A stretch of 10,823 bases of DNA from JAVBKP01 sp031553975 (GCA_031553975.1 JAVBKP010000131.1:1-10823), one strand, 5' to 3'; positions 1 through 6,372 are shown, counted from the stretch's first letter. The notes: generated from the letters alone by a model not told the origin. Numbers and translations are program-made.

Positions 1-455
1 ATCTTATACGAGATGAGTTTGACTTAATTCTAATTGATACAGGCAATGAAACAGACAATGGACTGGCAGTGGGAGGGATCAGCATTGCCGATGAAACCAT
101 GTTGGTACTCACCCAGCAGGAAAGTATATTGGCTAGATACGAGTCAATGGAAGATGTATATGAGCAGATAAAGGCATCTTTTGCCAAAATCATCATAAAT
201 AAGTACATGGAAGACGACCCACATGACTTAACCTATGTTGCAAGGCGGGCAAAACTATCAAAAGAAAGCATGATAACCGTTCGGTTAGCAAGATATGGAA
301 GGCAGGCAGAGATGGACTATAGGACCCTTCTAGATTACCCCGAGGCGAGATTTAAGGAAGATGTGTTACAGATTGCCAATTACATAATGGAAAAAATGGG
401 AAATTCGCCAATAAAAGGAGGTAAAGGAGGAAAGCGTTGGAAAAATTTCATATAG
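1..455 (+). CDS. tadZ: CpaE/TadZ-like ParA-family ATPase (3' part)
   Basis: This is the C-terminal ~150 residues of a protein whose reading frame is open from base 3, so the gene starts upstream of the window; the GTG at 69 is only an internal valine codon. What is visible is a Walker-B-like strand (FDLILIDTG, in the first 15 residues), then ADETMLVLTQQ and IIINKY, which match the last strands of the ParA/MinD nucleotide-binding fold. The deviant Walker A would lie upstream and cannot be seen. In Tad loci the equivalent protein (TadZ/CpaE) is thought to place the secretion machine at a cell site. That role is inferred here from the fold and from the CpaF-like ATPase immediately downstream. 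The Gly/Lys-rich C-terminus is encoded by DNA that also holds two Shine-Dalgarno cores (GGAGG near 417-421 and 426-430) for the next gene, which overlaps it by 19 bases. Confidence 0.75.
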   Translation, partial: LIRDEFDLILIDTGNETDNGLAVGGISIADETMLVLTQQESILARYESMEDVYEQIKASFAKIIINKYMEDDPHDLTYVARRAKLSKESMITVRLARYGRQAEMDYRTLLDYPEARFKEDVLQIANYIMEKMGNSPIKGGKGGKRWKNFI

Positions 456-1810
456 ACGAATATCTAGCCGAAATCCACAGTGATCTAAGGACTGAATCCC
501 AGAATACCAGGGGGGAAGATGGTTTTAAGAGCATATGCACAAAGGTATATAAAGAAATATCTAAAGAGTGGCAAGAACATAAGCAGGGCGCACATCACAT
601 GTTAGAGTTGCAGAAGAAAGCCATTATTGGTCATGACAAAGAAGTGGCGTATTATAAAGATAAAATTCAAACCGTGCTTCGGGGTCTTGGATTGACAAAC
701 GCCCAATGCCCAAGTCACTACCAGTCCATTGAGGATGGGATTTATCATGAAAACTGGGGGCTGGCTGGTATTAGCCAATGGTTTGGGGAGGCGTTCAGAG
801 ATAGCAGCTCTGCTAAAATCATAGGGGAGCGCATCTACTTCTTGCAAAACGGCAAAATGGTAAAACAGGAGCAAACCATATCCAGGGAAAGAGTGAATCA
901 ACTCATACGATCGTTACTTTTGCTTACACCAGAAGAGCGACTTGACAAAGATTTTCATGAAGTATACATGTTAGATGGGACGAGAATCACTATTTTTACT
1001 GGCAACTTGGTCAAGAAAAACCAGACAGCCATTATCTTTAGAAGATATATAGTGCCGACCTATAGCTTTCAGGAGCAGGTGGACAGGCATACGATCCCAG
1101 GCGCCGTAGTGCCCCTATTTGAATCTATGATTCAAATAGGGTATAACGTGGTCTTTACAGGGGCCGTACGCACAGCCAAGACCACGTTCCTGTCCACTTG
1201 GCAATCTATGGAGGATACGTCCTTGGAGGGGGTACTCATAGAAACAGATCCAGAGATACCATTGCATCAAATCATGCCAGAAGCCCCCATTGTGCAGATG
1301 ATAGCAGATAACCATACCATGCCTAGCATCACAAAAAATCTATTGCGATCAGATGCCGACTATTTTGTGTTCGCAGAAGCGCGAGATGGGGTGGCCTTAG
1401 ATACAGCCGTCAAATTGGCCAACAAAGGTACCAAACGAATGAAAATCACATTTCATTTGAGAGATCCCAAGGAGTTTTGTGCCGATGTAGCTGACGAAAT
1501 AGTGAAGACCTATGGAGGGGACGTGAATCTCACTAGTTTAACAGTGGGCAAGAGCTTTGACTACATACTCCATTTTGTTCAGCTATCTGACAAAAGCCAA
1601 AAGCGACTAGCTGGCATATATGCCATAGAGGTGGATGATAAAGCGCAAAAAGTCGATATTATGCCAATATGCAAATATGACAAAGATAAGGATGACTGGG
1701 AGTTTATATACCATATGAGCCCTCAAAAGGCACAATACGGAGAGGAGGAAAACAAGCTAGAATTTTTTAAATTTAACCAAAAATTAAAAAATCTTGCAGC
1801 ATATCTATGA
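437..1810 (+). CDS. tadA: TadA/CpaF-like type II/IV secretion ATPase
   Basis: This 457-residue protein is a cytoplasmic ATPase of the type II/IV secretion (VirB11/CpaF) family, expected to form the motor hexamer that powers a Tad-like filament or secretion machine. Residues 1-200 are a divergent N-terminal domain. The RecA-like domain holds a P-loop at 242-250 (GAVRTAKTT), a Walker-B/catalytic region at 309-317 (YFVFAEARD, with E314) and a His box around 338-340 (TFH). The residue before the catalytic Lys248 is Ala247, where the canonical motif has Gly, so nucleotide binding could be altered. The TTG start at 437 is chosen because AAAGGAGG (423-430) lies 6 bases upstream and there is no better ATG nearby. 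The gene overlaps tadZ by 19 bases and tadB by ATGA. A perfect 13-bp inverted repeat lies at 1113-1141, just before the P-loop. The family is secure; the secreted substrate is unknown. Confidence 0.88.
   Translation: MEKFHIDEYLAEIHSDLRTESQNTRGEDGFKSICTKVYKEISKEWQEHKQGAHHMLELQKKAIIGHDKEVAYYKDKIQTVLRGLGLTNAQCPSHYQSIEDGIYHENWGLAGISQWFGEAFRDSSSAKIIGERIYFLQNGKMVKQEQTISRERVNQLIRSLLLLTPEERLDKDFHEVYMLDGTRITIFTGNLVKKNQTAIIFRRYIVPTYSFQEQVDRHTIPGAVVPLFESMIQIGYNVVFTGAVRTAKTTFLSTWQSMEDTSLEGVLIETDPEIPLHQIMPEAPIVQMIADNHTMPSITKNLLRSDADYFVFAEARDGVALDTAVKLANKGTKRMKITFHLRDPKEFCADVADEIVKTYGGDVNLTSLTVGKSFDYILHFVQLSDKSQKRLAGIYAIEVDDKAQKVDIMPICKYDKDKDDWEFIYHMSPQKAQYGEEENKLEFFKFNQKLKNLAAYL
1113..1141. repeat. Perfect 13-bp inverted repeat inside tadA
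   Basis: The arms CCCTATTTGAATC (1113-1125) and GATTCAAATAGGG (1129-1141) are exact reverse complements around a TAT loop. The repeat sits within the coding sequence (PLFESMIQIG) about 20 bases before the P-loop codons. The protein still fits the family through it. There is no T-run after the hairpin, so it is not an intrinsic terminator. It could be an mRNA structure that slows ribosomes or sets relative expression, or a trace of a template-switch mutation. Confidence 0.8.
1160..1186 (+). other. Altered Walker A motif of TadA
   Basis: The codons read G-A-V-R-T-A-K-T-T. The canonical pattern is GxxxxGK[ST]. The GCC codon at 1175-1177 gives Ala in place of the Gly before the invariant Lys and differs from a Gly codon (GGC) by one base. 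Lys, Thr and the first Gly are kept, as are the catalytic Glu and His-box region downstream, so the enzyme may still be active. Confidence 0.85.
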
Positions 1811-2700
1811 TAGGAGTAACATACAACCACATGCTTGGGTTAACCATAACACATACACTCTATATGATTTTTCTATTGGGTTTGCTGATGATTTTCGCAA
1901 AAGAGATACAAGTTTTGGGAAAGCAGATCAAACGAAAATGGCAGCTGACAAGGCGGTCAGCAAAAGCAAAGAGAAACACCATAATACAAGTCTCAGCCTT
2001 GCTGGCACTAGTTAGTTTTGCCATTGCCATTGGACAGTTTAATATGAACCAAAGTCTAATTCTCTCCCTTGGGATTGGTGGTGTACCCGTTATTGTGAGC
2101 CGTTATAGGAAGGAAAAAAATAGAAAAGGTAGCATGGACGAAAGTACAGTTTTTATCTCCTCGTTAATGAACGAGTATAGAATCAAGAATGGAAATATTT
2201 TGGAAGCCATGGAAAGTTTGGTGCTACATAGTAAAGACTTGAAAGTGACAAAACAAGCTACAGTCAAGTTGTTAGCTGGGTTCAGAGGTGCTAAAAACGA
2301 CAAACAAAAGAGAGAATTGACAGAGATGTTTTCTCAAGAAATAGGAGCTGAGTGGGGAAAATTGATAGCAAAGAACATCTATATCGCTGAGAGCCAAGGT
2401 CTGAACATCGAACTTTCCTTAGAAGATATATTTGAAAATGCAAAAGATATGAAGACTATGGCAGAGGAACGAAAGAGACTGAACGCAGAAAGTGTCCGCA
2501 TGGTCAAATACCTAGTGCCCATTGCATACCTAGGGTCAATTTTTGCCTGCGTCAAGTATATGGGCATGGGGCTGGACAAGGTGATTTCTAACCAGTTTGG
2601 AACAAAAGAAGGACTATTTATGCTGATCATTATGGGAATTGTATTTTTAGTCAACATCATGCTAGTAGAGGCGGTGAGAAACAAACGTTATGATTTTTAA
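1807..2700 (+). CDS. tadB: TadB-like inner-membrane platform protein (T2SS F family)
   Basis: This 297-residue integral membrane protein resembles TadB, a GspF-type platform component that couples the ATPase to filament assembly. Probable membrane segments are at 12-31, 58-78, 81-98, 233-252 and 269-288, with a cytoplasmic helical domain at about 105-230. That domain carries the family-like region from SSLMNEYRIKNG through EAMESL to AESQGLNIELSLEDI. The ATG at 1807 overlaps the tadA stop (ATGA) and has no clear Shine-Dalgarno, pointing to translational coupling. The C-terminus ends with a small basic tail overlapping tadC by 11 bases. Membrane topology and position are the main support; pairwise sequence identity to known TadB proteins is likely low. 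Confidence 0.72.
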   Translation: MIGVTYNHMLGLTITHTLYMIFLLGLLMIFAKEIQVLGKQIKRKWQLTRRSAKAKRNTIIQVSALLALVSFAIAIGQFNMNQSLILSLGIGGVPVIVSRYRKEKNRKGSMDESTVFISSLMNEYRIKNGNILEAMESLVLHSKDLKVTKQATVKLLAGFRGAKNDKQKRELTEMFSQEIGAEWGKLIAKNIYIAESQGLNIELSLEDIFENAKDMKTMAEERKRLNAESVRMVKYLVPIAYLGSIFACVKYMGMGLDKVISNQFGTKEGLFMLIIMGIVFLVNIMLVEAVRNKRYDF

Positions 2701-3316
2701 AGAAAATGAAACACAAACTTTTAGAAAATATACATATTTGAAAAAAAGATTTTCTAGGCGAAATAGCAAGCTACAATCCATTGCTAGTCTATTAAAGAAT
2801 AATCATTATGTGAAAAGTGTATTTCAAATCCTAAAGGAGAGGCAAAATGCTAGCAAAGAGGCAGAGATATACCAAGGATTGGGACAAATACGAAACTTGG
2901 CTATTGTATACAAGGGCAAGCCTATGACAGCGGATTATATTTTAGAACAGCTAATAAATCATTCGGTCAGTATGCGAGGCTATTATATAAAATTCTTATC
3001 TCTGCTTCGGCTAAATAGAAAAGAAGAAGCGGTGGAGACCTTTGTTCATCAAATAGACATGCCAGCAGCCGCCAATATGGCAAGATTGCTTGTAAGGCTA
3101 GATGAAATTGATCCAGCCCGATTAGAAGAGACCATTGCCATGTATCAGCGGAGCATTCGAGAAGAGCGAGTGACCAAGCATAAAGAAAGAGACGAGATAA
3201 TCAGCGAATTGTTGTATTTTCCAGTGATTATGAATGTACTTCTCATATTTATGAACTTTATGATTATAGGGTATTTTTTACAACAAAAAGAGTTTTTGAA
3301 AATGTTTTTAGGATAA
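2690..3316 (+). CDS. tadC: Short TadC-like membrane protein
   Basis: This 208-residue protein sits in the usual tadC position after tadB. Residues 1-175 are charged and helical, with no obvious membrane segment. There is a single hydrophobic segment at about 176-197 (from LLYFPVIMNVLL to IIGYF), followed by a short tail. This matches the C-terminal half of a GspF/TadC domain: a helical cytoplasmic bundle, then a membrane hairpin or helix. TadC proteins normally have about three membrane segments and roughly 300 residues, so this copy is short and lacks the N-terminal ones. The ATG at 2690 lies inside the end of tadB and has only a weak purine stretch before it. It is called TadC by position and topology; a lineage-specific partner of TadB is an alternative. 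Confidence 0.6.
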   Translation: MIFKENETQTFRKYTYLKKRFSRRNSKLQSIASLLKNNHYVKSVFQILKERQNASKEAEIYQGLGQIRNLAIVYKGKPMTADYILEQLINHSVSMRGYYIKFLSLLRLNRKEEAVETFVHQIDMPAAANMARLLVRLDEIDPARLEETIAMYQRSIREERVTKHKERDEIISELLYFPVIMNVLLIFMNFMIIGYFLQQKEFLKMFLG

Positions 3317-3334
3317 GAAAGAAAAGAGGGATAA

Positions 3335-3481
3335 ATGAAACAAATTATAATTTTATTTTCAACAGTTCTGCTTGGAATTGCAATAAGTGGGTTTGTTATG
3401 AATTTAGAGGACTCTGCCAAAGCCATTACAGACCAAGTGGCTAGCGAAGTGACTGAAATGGTTCAAAGTAGAGGTGAATGA
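3335..3481 (+). CDS. 48-residue single-helix membrane protein, pilin-position (copy 1)
   Basis: This small gene starts at ATG 3335, with AGAGGG (3325-3330) a few bases upstream, and ends at TGA 3479-3481. The product has a hydrophobic helix at about residues 3-22 (MKQIIILFSTVLLG start) and a short acidic, amphipathic helix after it (EDSAKAITDQVASEV). There is no charged leader followed by a GxxxxE prepilin-peptidase site of the usual kind. It is followed 3 bases later by a gene for a protein with a very similar N-terminus. In Tad loci this position is occupied by the Flp pilin or a pseudopilin, so a very small structural subunit is possible. That is inference from position, size and the helix. 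The reading frame, RBS and paralogue make a real gene likely. Confidence 0.7.
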   Translation: MKQIIILFSTVLLGIAISGFVMNLEDSAKAITDQVASEVTEMVQSRGE

Positions 3482-3484
3482 CAA

Positions 3485-3622
3485 GTGAAGCAAGTTATTA
3501 TTTTGTTTGCTACCATTGTGCTAGGCATAGCCATATTTGAAATGATAGCAGGAGAAGGGGATGTTAGTATTTATAGCAGTGTAAAAGATGTTTGGAAGCA
3601 AGAAATCAGCAGGCAACAATGA
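3485..3622 (+). CDS. 45-residue single-helix membrane protein, pilin-position (copy 2)
   Basis: This gene starts at GTG 3485, with GAGGTGA (3471-3477) 7 bases upstream inside the end of the previous gene, and stops at TGA 3620-3622. The product begins MKQVIILFATIVLGIAIF, clearly related to copy 1, so the pair looks like a tandem duplication. After the hydrophobic segment (about 4-22) comes a short polar tail (SIYSSVKDVWKQEI). Its stop overlaps the ATG of the next gene (ATGA at 3619-3622). Function is unknown. By place in the operon it is a candidate minor or major filament subunit or a small membrane partner of TadB/TadC. Confidence 0.7.
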   Translation: MKQVIILFATIVLGIAIFEMIAGEGDVSIYSSVKDVWKQEISRQQ

Positions 3623-4041
3623 AGCAGATGATTATATTGATGGCGGTTCTGCCAATACTGCTAGTATTCGTATTGCAATTTTCCGTGCAAGAGCAGCGAC
3701 GTTACGAGATAGCCAGGGGTGAGGCGTTGTTAGCCGTGTCCATAGAGAAAGCTAAAATGGAGGGAGGCTTTACCCTGACCAATAAAAGCCAGCTCCTAGG
3801 AGATTTGGCAAAGCTGTTTCAAGTTACAAGAGATGAAATACAAATGGACACAAGTTCTTCTGTGAAGTACAGGCAAAACTCAGCAGAGGGCATTGGGGAT
3901 AGAGGCGAGATTCCTTATAAAATAATTATTCCCATCAAAAAAGTCATGGCAGGTGCCTCGCTGTTTGGCATATCTGAGGAAGAAAATAGAGGACAGTATG
4001 TGATGGAAGGCACCTTTGCTAGTGAAAGGTTGATGCCATGA
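3619..4041 (+). CDS. TadE/TadG- or pseudopilin-like membrane-anchored protein
   Basis: This is a 140-residue protein starting at ATG 3619. That start is preferred over the in-frame TTG at 3592 because it overlaps the upstream stop as ATGA and gives the MKQMIIL N-terminus shared with the two preceding proteins. Residues 3-22 are a membrane helix, 24-48 a probable extracytoplasmic helix (RRYEIARGEALLAVSIEKAK), and the remainder a small soluble domain with LGDLAKLFQ and KIIIPIKKVM. The layout of an N-terminal helix leading into a heptad-like helix and a globular domain fits TadE/TadG-type minor pilins. I see no GxxxxE cleavage motif, so this is a positional and topological call. It overlaps the next gene by 4 bases. 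Confidence 0.6.
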   Translation: MKQMIILMAVLPILLVFVLQFSVQEQRRYEIARGEALLAVSIEKAKMEGGFTLTNKSQLLGDLAKLFQVTRDEIQMDTSSSVKYRQNSAEGIGDRGEIPYKIIIPIKKVMAGASLFGISEEENRGQYVMEGTFASERLMP

Positions 4042-4463
4042 AAACCGTAATCATATTTTTGAGCCTGCTGACCATTCATTTAGGATTGCTTGTATATCAA
4101 AGTGATGCAAATAGGGTGTATTATTTAGAAAAACAGGCAAGTAGGCTTGCTAGAGAGTGCGCAGCAGGTGCTGTGGGGCTGTTTGATGAAGAGGCCTTCG
4201 CTATGGGGAAGATGGAATTGAACCAAGTGGAAATCGAAAAGTACAGACGAGACCTCTTAGGGAAAGTGAAAGACGGTTCACTCGGTGTAAAGAAACAAAA
4301 TATTGACCTAACGGTCAATATAACTGAACTGAGCGGGAATCAAATTGTGATTGCCACTGCAAAATATTGGGAGGATGATTTTTTTAGATTGCCGTTTCTA
4401 GAAAAAAACATGATAGAAAAGCAAATATCATATAGCGTAGAAGGGAGGATGTATGAAGAATAG
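4038..4463 (+). CDS. TadE/TadG-like membrane-anchored protein (second)
   Basis: This 141-residue protein starts at ATG 4038, with GAAAGG (4024-4029) 8 bases upstream. Residues 3-20 are a membrane helix (start MKTVIIFLSLL), followed by a long helix with YYLEKQASRLARECAAGAVGL. The latter resembles the Ala-rich amphipathic helix of TadE/TadG-like proteins. The C-terminal domain has alternating hydrophobic strands (about 88-110) and ends ...SYSVEGRMYEE. The previous protein also ends with a Tyr-(x)2-Glu-Gly stretch, so the two may be distant paralogues. Its stop lies 8 bases inside the next coding region, consistent with translational coupling. Function as a minor pilin or assembly protein is inferred from context only. 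Confidence 0.6.
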   Translation: MKTVIIFLSLLTIHLGLLVYQSDANRVYYLEKQASRLARECAAGAVGLFDEEAFAMGKMELNQVEIEKYRRDLLGKVKDGSLGVKKQNIDLTVNITELSGNQIVIATAKYWEDDFFRLPFLEKNMIEKQISYSVEGRMYEE

Positions 4464-5463
4464 AAAAAGGATTGGATTAATAATGGTGGCGGTAATGCTG
4501 ATTGTAGGAACGTGGGTAATACCCGAAGATTCCTATGCAGCAACGGCCCTGCCCCCTATGGGGCTTAGCGGTATGAGTGTGGAAAGGAACTTGACAGACG
4601 TATTTACCTATACAGCACCTGCTTCGGGGCTATATCAAGTGGACCTTTGGGGACAGGGTGCGTATTATACAAACGGCTGGAGCGATGGAACCTATGATAT
4701 AAGAGGCGGACATGTCAGTGGAACCTTAGGGCTAAAAAAGGGAGAGGTAATAGAATTTAGAAGTGCGCCAGGCGGAAACGGACCTACTGGAAATAATGGG
4801 CAAGCCGGTGCAGGGTTATTCATGGGTGAAAAGCTAATATTAGGTGCAGGCGGTGGCTCAGGGTTTAGTTGGCGCGAGGGCAAAAGTAGCAATTCAATAA
4901 CTGGGTACATGTCGGTAGATCCCAATGAAATAGGTACATGGGGCGGGGGAGGAGGAGGTAGCTTCCAATATAAAAGCGAGACACCTCAAAATGGACAACC
5001 TAGCCCCAAGGGAGTTGCCGCAGGCAGAGCGGGGTGTAATTATGGAGATTTAGACTATATAGACGGCTATCTCAGCGAACAAGACCAAAATAGAAATACC
5101 CCTGCCAAGTTCAAACTAATCAATGTGGGCGCCAATATACCAGAACTAGAATCAAAAATCGAGATGCTGATTGCCAGCATGGCAGCCATGACACTAAAAG
5201 AAACTACGCCCATAATAACTGTTTTAGAAGGACATGATTTTAACGTCAGACTAAACCAATATGACCAGATGGACAGTATCAGTGAACAAGGCGTGGTGAT
5301 AAGCAATCTAGATAAAGCTGACGGGTATATAATGCTCTCGGGCAAACTAAATGGAGAAGGATACAAAGACCTGGTGGTGGGAGGGAATGGATTTACATTC
5401 AATATAATTCCAGAACCAAGTAGTGCCACGGTGACAGCCAGTTTTGAAGATACATTCCCCTAA
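4453..5463 (+). CDS. Secreted glycine-rich-domain protein, N-terminal part
   Basis: The 336-residue product has a classical Sec signal peptide: MKNRKR, a hydrophobic core at 8-20, and likely cleavage after A29 in the DSYA/ATA region. Residues 46-200 resemble the glycine-rich domain seen in ALK/LTK-like and many bacterial surface proteins: FTYTAPASGLYQVDLWGQGA, then GGHVSGTLGLKKGE, GAGGGSG and GTWGGGGGGS. Residues 290-330 look like a beta-rich module. GGGAGG (4443-4449) gives a good RBS. The frame ends at TAA 5461-5463 right after CCC, and the +2 frame continues with matching sequence. The gene was probably one 619-residue protein. As the last gene of the Tad-like operon it is likely the surface adhesin or filament-associated product, which is inference. 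Confidence 0.72.
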   Translation: MKNRKRIGLIMVAVMLIVGTWVIPEDSYAATALPPMGLSGMSVERNLTDVFTYTAPASGLYQVDLWGQGAYYTNGWSDGTYDIRGGHVSGTLGLKKGEVIEFRSAPGGNGPTGNNGQAGAGLFMGEKLILGAGGGSGFSWREGKSSNSITGYMSVDPNEIGTWGGGGGGSFQYKSETPQNGQPSPKGVAAGRAGCNYGDLDYIDGYLSEQDQNRNTPAKFKLINVGANIPELESKIEMLIASMAAMTLKETTPIITVLEGHDFNVRLNQYDQMDSISEQGVVISNLDKADGYIMLSGKLNGEGYKDLVVGGNGFTFNIIPEPSSATVTASFEDTFP

Positions 5464-6313
5464 TGTAAATCTGACACTATCGGATATTGCTGGTAAAGAG
5501 GGGCTGGCCTTTGTAGGCCTGGATATAGCTGTGCTAGAAGAGATCGAGCAAGCACGGGAAACCTCACCTAAGGCCATTGAGTATAAGGCAAAAGACGGAA
5601 AAGTAAAACGGGTTTTAACAAATGCTACCCATATCGATTTGCATCTTGGCGACGATAGCCAGTATAAGAAAGGGATAAAGCATAAGCTGGCAGTGAGGAT
5701 GTTATATAAGACTTTGGGCAGTGAGAACCCTGATGTTCTCATGTTTTCCCCTGAGGGGGCGTTGAACCAATGGGGGGAAATAAAGGGAAGCGATTTCATT
5801 GTGTCATTTTTCACTGACACCACCCAAGGGAAAAATTTTACCGCCCATACTGACCAATGGGACAACAATAGAAATATATACAATAAAATCAAAAATATGG
5901 ATAATAATGTTACTGTATTTGACAAAACCCGACCAGATAATACATACTGGAGTGGGGAAAAAATACTGATAAACCTTGAAACTAGGCAAGGTGTCAGTGA
6001 AAAATTACAACTAGAGGTGTCATTGCTGGATGACAGAAATCACACAGGGAATACATCCTATCAGACAGTCATACTGACCAATCCAACTAAGGTGACAAAA
6101 AGTCAAGAAAACTTTGAAAAATCAACACTTTTGTTTGCTGGAGAGATTTGGGATAGGGGGATGATTAATAGATGGGGCAACCACACGCCAGAAATACTGA
6201 CCCTTCGGGTAGTACCAATAGTAGAGGGCAAAAGATTTGAAGAGGATAGTTTGTCTTGTGAAATTATTATGGACAATAGAGATCCGTTTTTCAGAATACA
6301 CCAAATGCGGTAA
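5444..6313 (+). CDS. C-terminal continuation of the secreted Gly-rich protein, out of frame
   Basis: The open frame runs on from inside the previous gene. Its only nominal start is TTG 5444, with no Shine-Dalgarno before it, so independent initiation is unlikely. If the frame changes at CCC(C)T around 5457-5461, the junction reads ...SFEDTFP-NVNLTLSDIAGKEG..., a natural continuation. That adds 283 residues (from 5462) to the 336 of the preceding frame. The continuation has Asp/Asn/Thr-rich, beta-strand-like sequence without membrane segments or an LPXTG sorting signal. It may be an extracellular interaction domain that stays with the filament by protein contacts. I do not recognise a named domain. 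The frame break may be a real mutation, a sequencing error or recoding. Confidence 0.6.
   Translation: MKIHSPNVNLTLSDIAGKEGLAFVGLDIAVLEEIEQARETSPKAIEYKAKDGKVKRVLTNATHIDLHLGDDSQYKKGIKHKLAVRMLYKTLGSENPDVLMFSPEGALNQWGEIKGSDFIVSFFTDTTQGKNFTAHTDQWDNNRNIYNKIKNMDNNVTVFDKTRPDNTYWSGEKILINLETRQGVSEKLQLEVSLLDDRNHTGNTSYQTVILTNPTKVTKSQENFEKSTLLFAGEIWDRGMINRWGNHTPEILTLRVVPIVEGKRFEEDSLSCEIIMDNRDPFFRIHQMR
5455..5463 (+). other. Frame-change site TTC CCC TAA
   Basis: The first frame reads TTC-CCC-TAA. Dropping one base of the four-C run or slipping from CCC to CCT gives Phe-Pro-Asn in the downstream frame. CCC followed by U before a stop codon is a known type of +1 slippery context, used for example by prolyl-tRNA shifting. 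I see no strong Shine-Dalgarno-like stimulator just upstream. The nearest stem downstream (GGCCT/AGGCC, 5506-5519) is more than 40 bases away, so a mutation or base-call error is at least as likely as programmed recoding. Confidence 0.55.
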
Positions 6314-6343
6314 AGGGAAGATGTAACGCGAGTAAAACAGAGG

Positions 6344-6372
6344 TTGAATGAGCATTATAATTGTGATATTAT
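6344..6372 (+). promoter_or_regulatory. Probable sigma-A promoter for the permease
   Basis: TTGAAT (6344-6349) and TATTAT (6367-6372) are separated by 17 bases, matching a vegetative -35/-10 pair, with start expected near 6379. An AT-rich dyad, ATAAT (6357-6361) and ATTAT (6368-6372), overlaps the -10 and might be an operator; its partner is unknown. A second -10-like TATAAT lies at 6356-6361 but has no -35 at proper spacing. Confidence 0.55.

Noticed and set aside
1794..2015. 73-codon open frame overlapping the start of tadB
   Set aside because: Different frame from tadB, polar composition, no RBS; the TadB frame continues with membrane segments.
3527..3541. Possible prepilin cleavage GxxxxE in the 45-residue protein (Gly14, Glu19)
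   Set aside because: The hydrophobic segment precedes the site instead of following it, and the paralogue lacks the Glu, so it does not behave as a class III signal.
3592..3618. TTG start at 3592 for the protein beginning MKQMIIL
   Set aside because: It has no RBS and places hydrophilic residues before the membrane helix. ATG 3619 overlaps the upstream stop and matches the shared N-terminus.
5722..5741. 7-bp hairpin TGAGAAC/GTTCTCA in coding sequence
   Set aside because: Short stem with a 6-base loop, expected by chance in a window this size; no T-run.
5801..5820. 6-bp hairpin GTGTCA/TGACAC in coding sequence
   Set aside because: Short and inside an open frame; likely chance.
5347..5925. 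192-codon open frame on the - strand across the frame-break region
   Set aside because: Antisense to the secreted protein; no RBS and no protein-like pattern. Both + strand frames are better supported.
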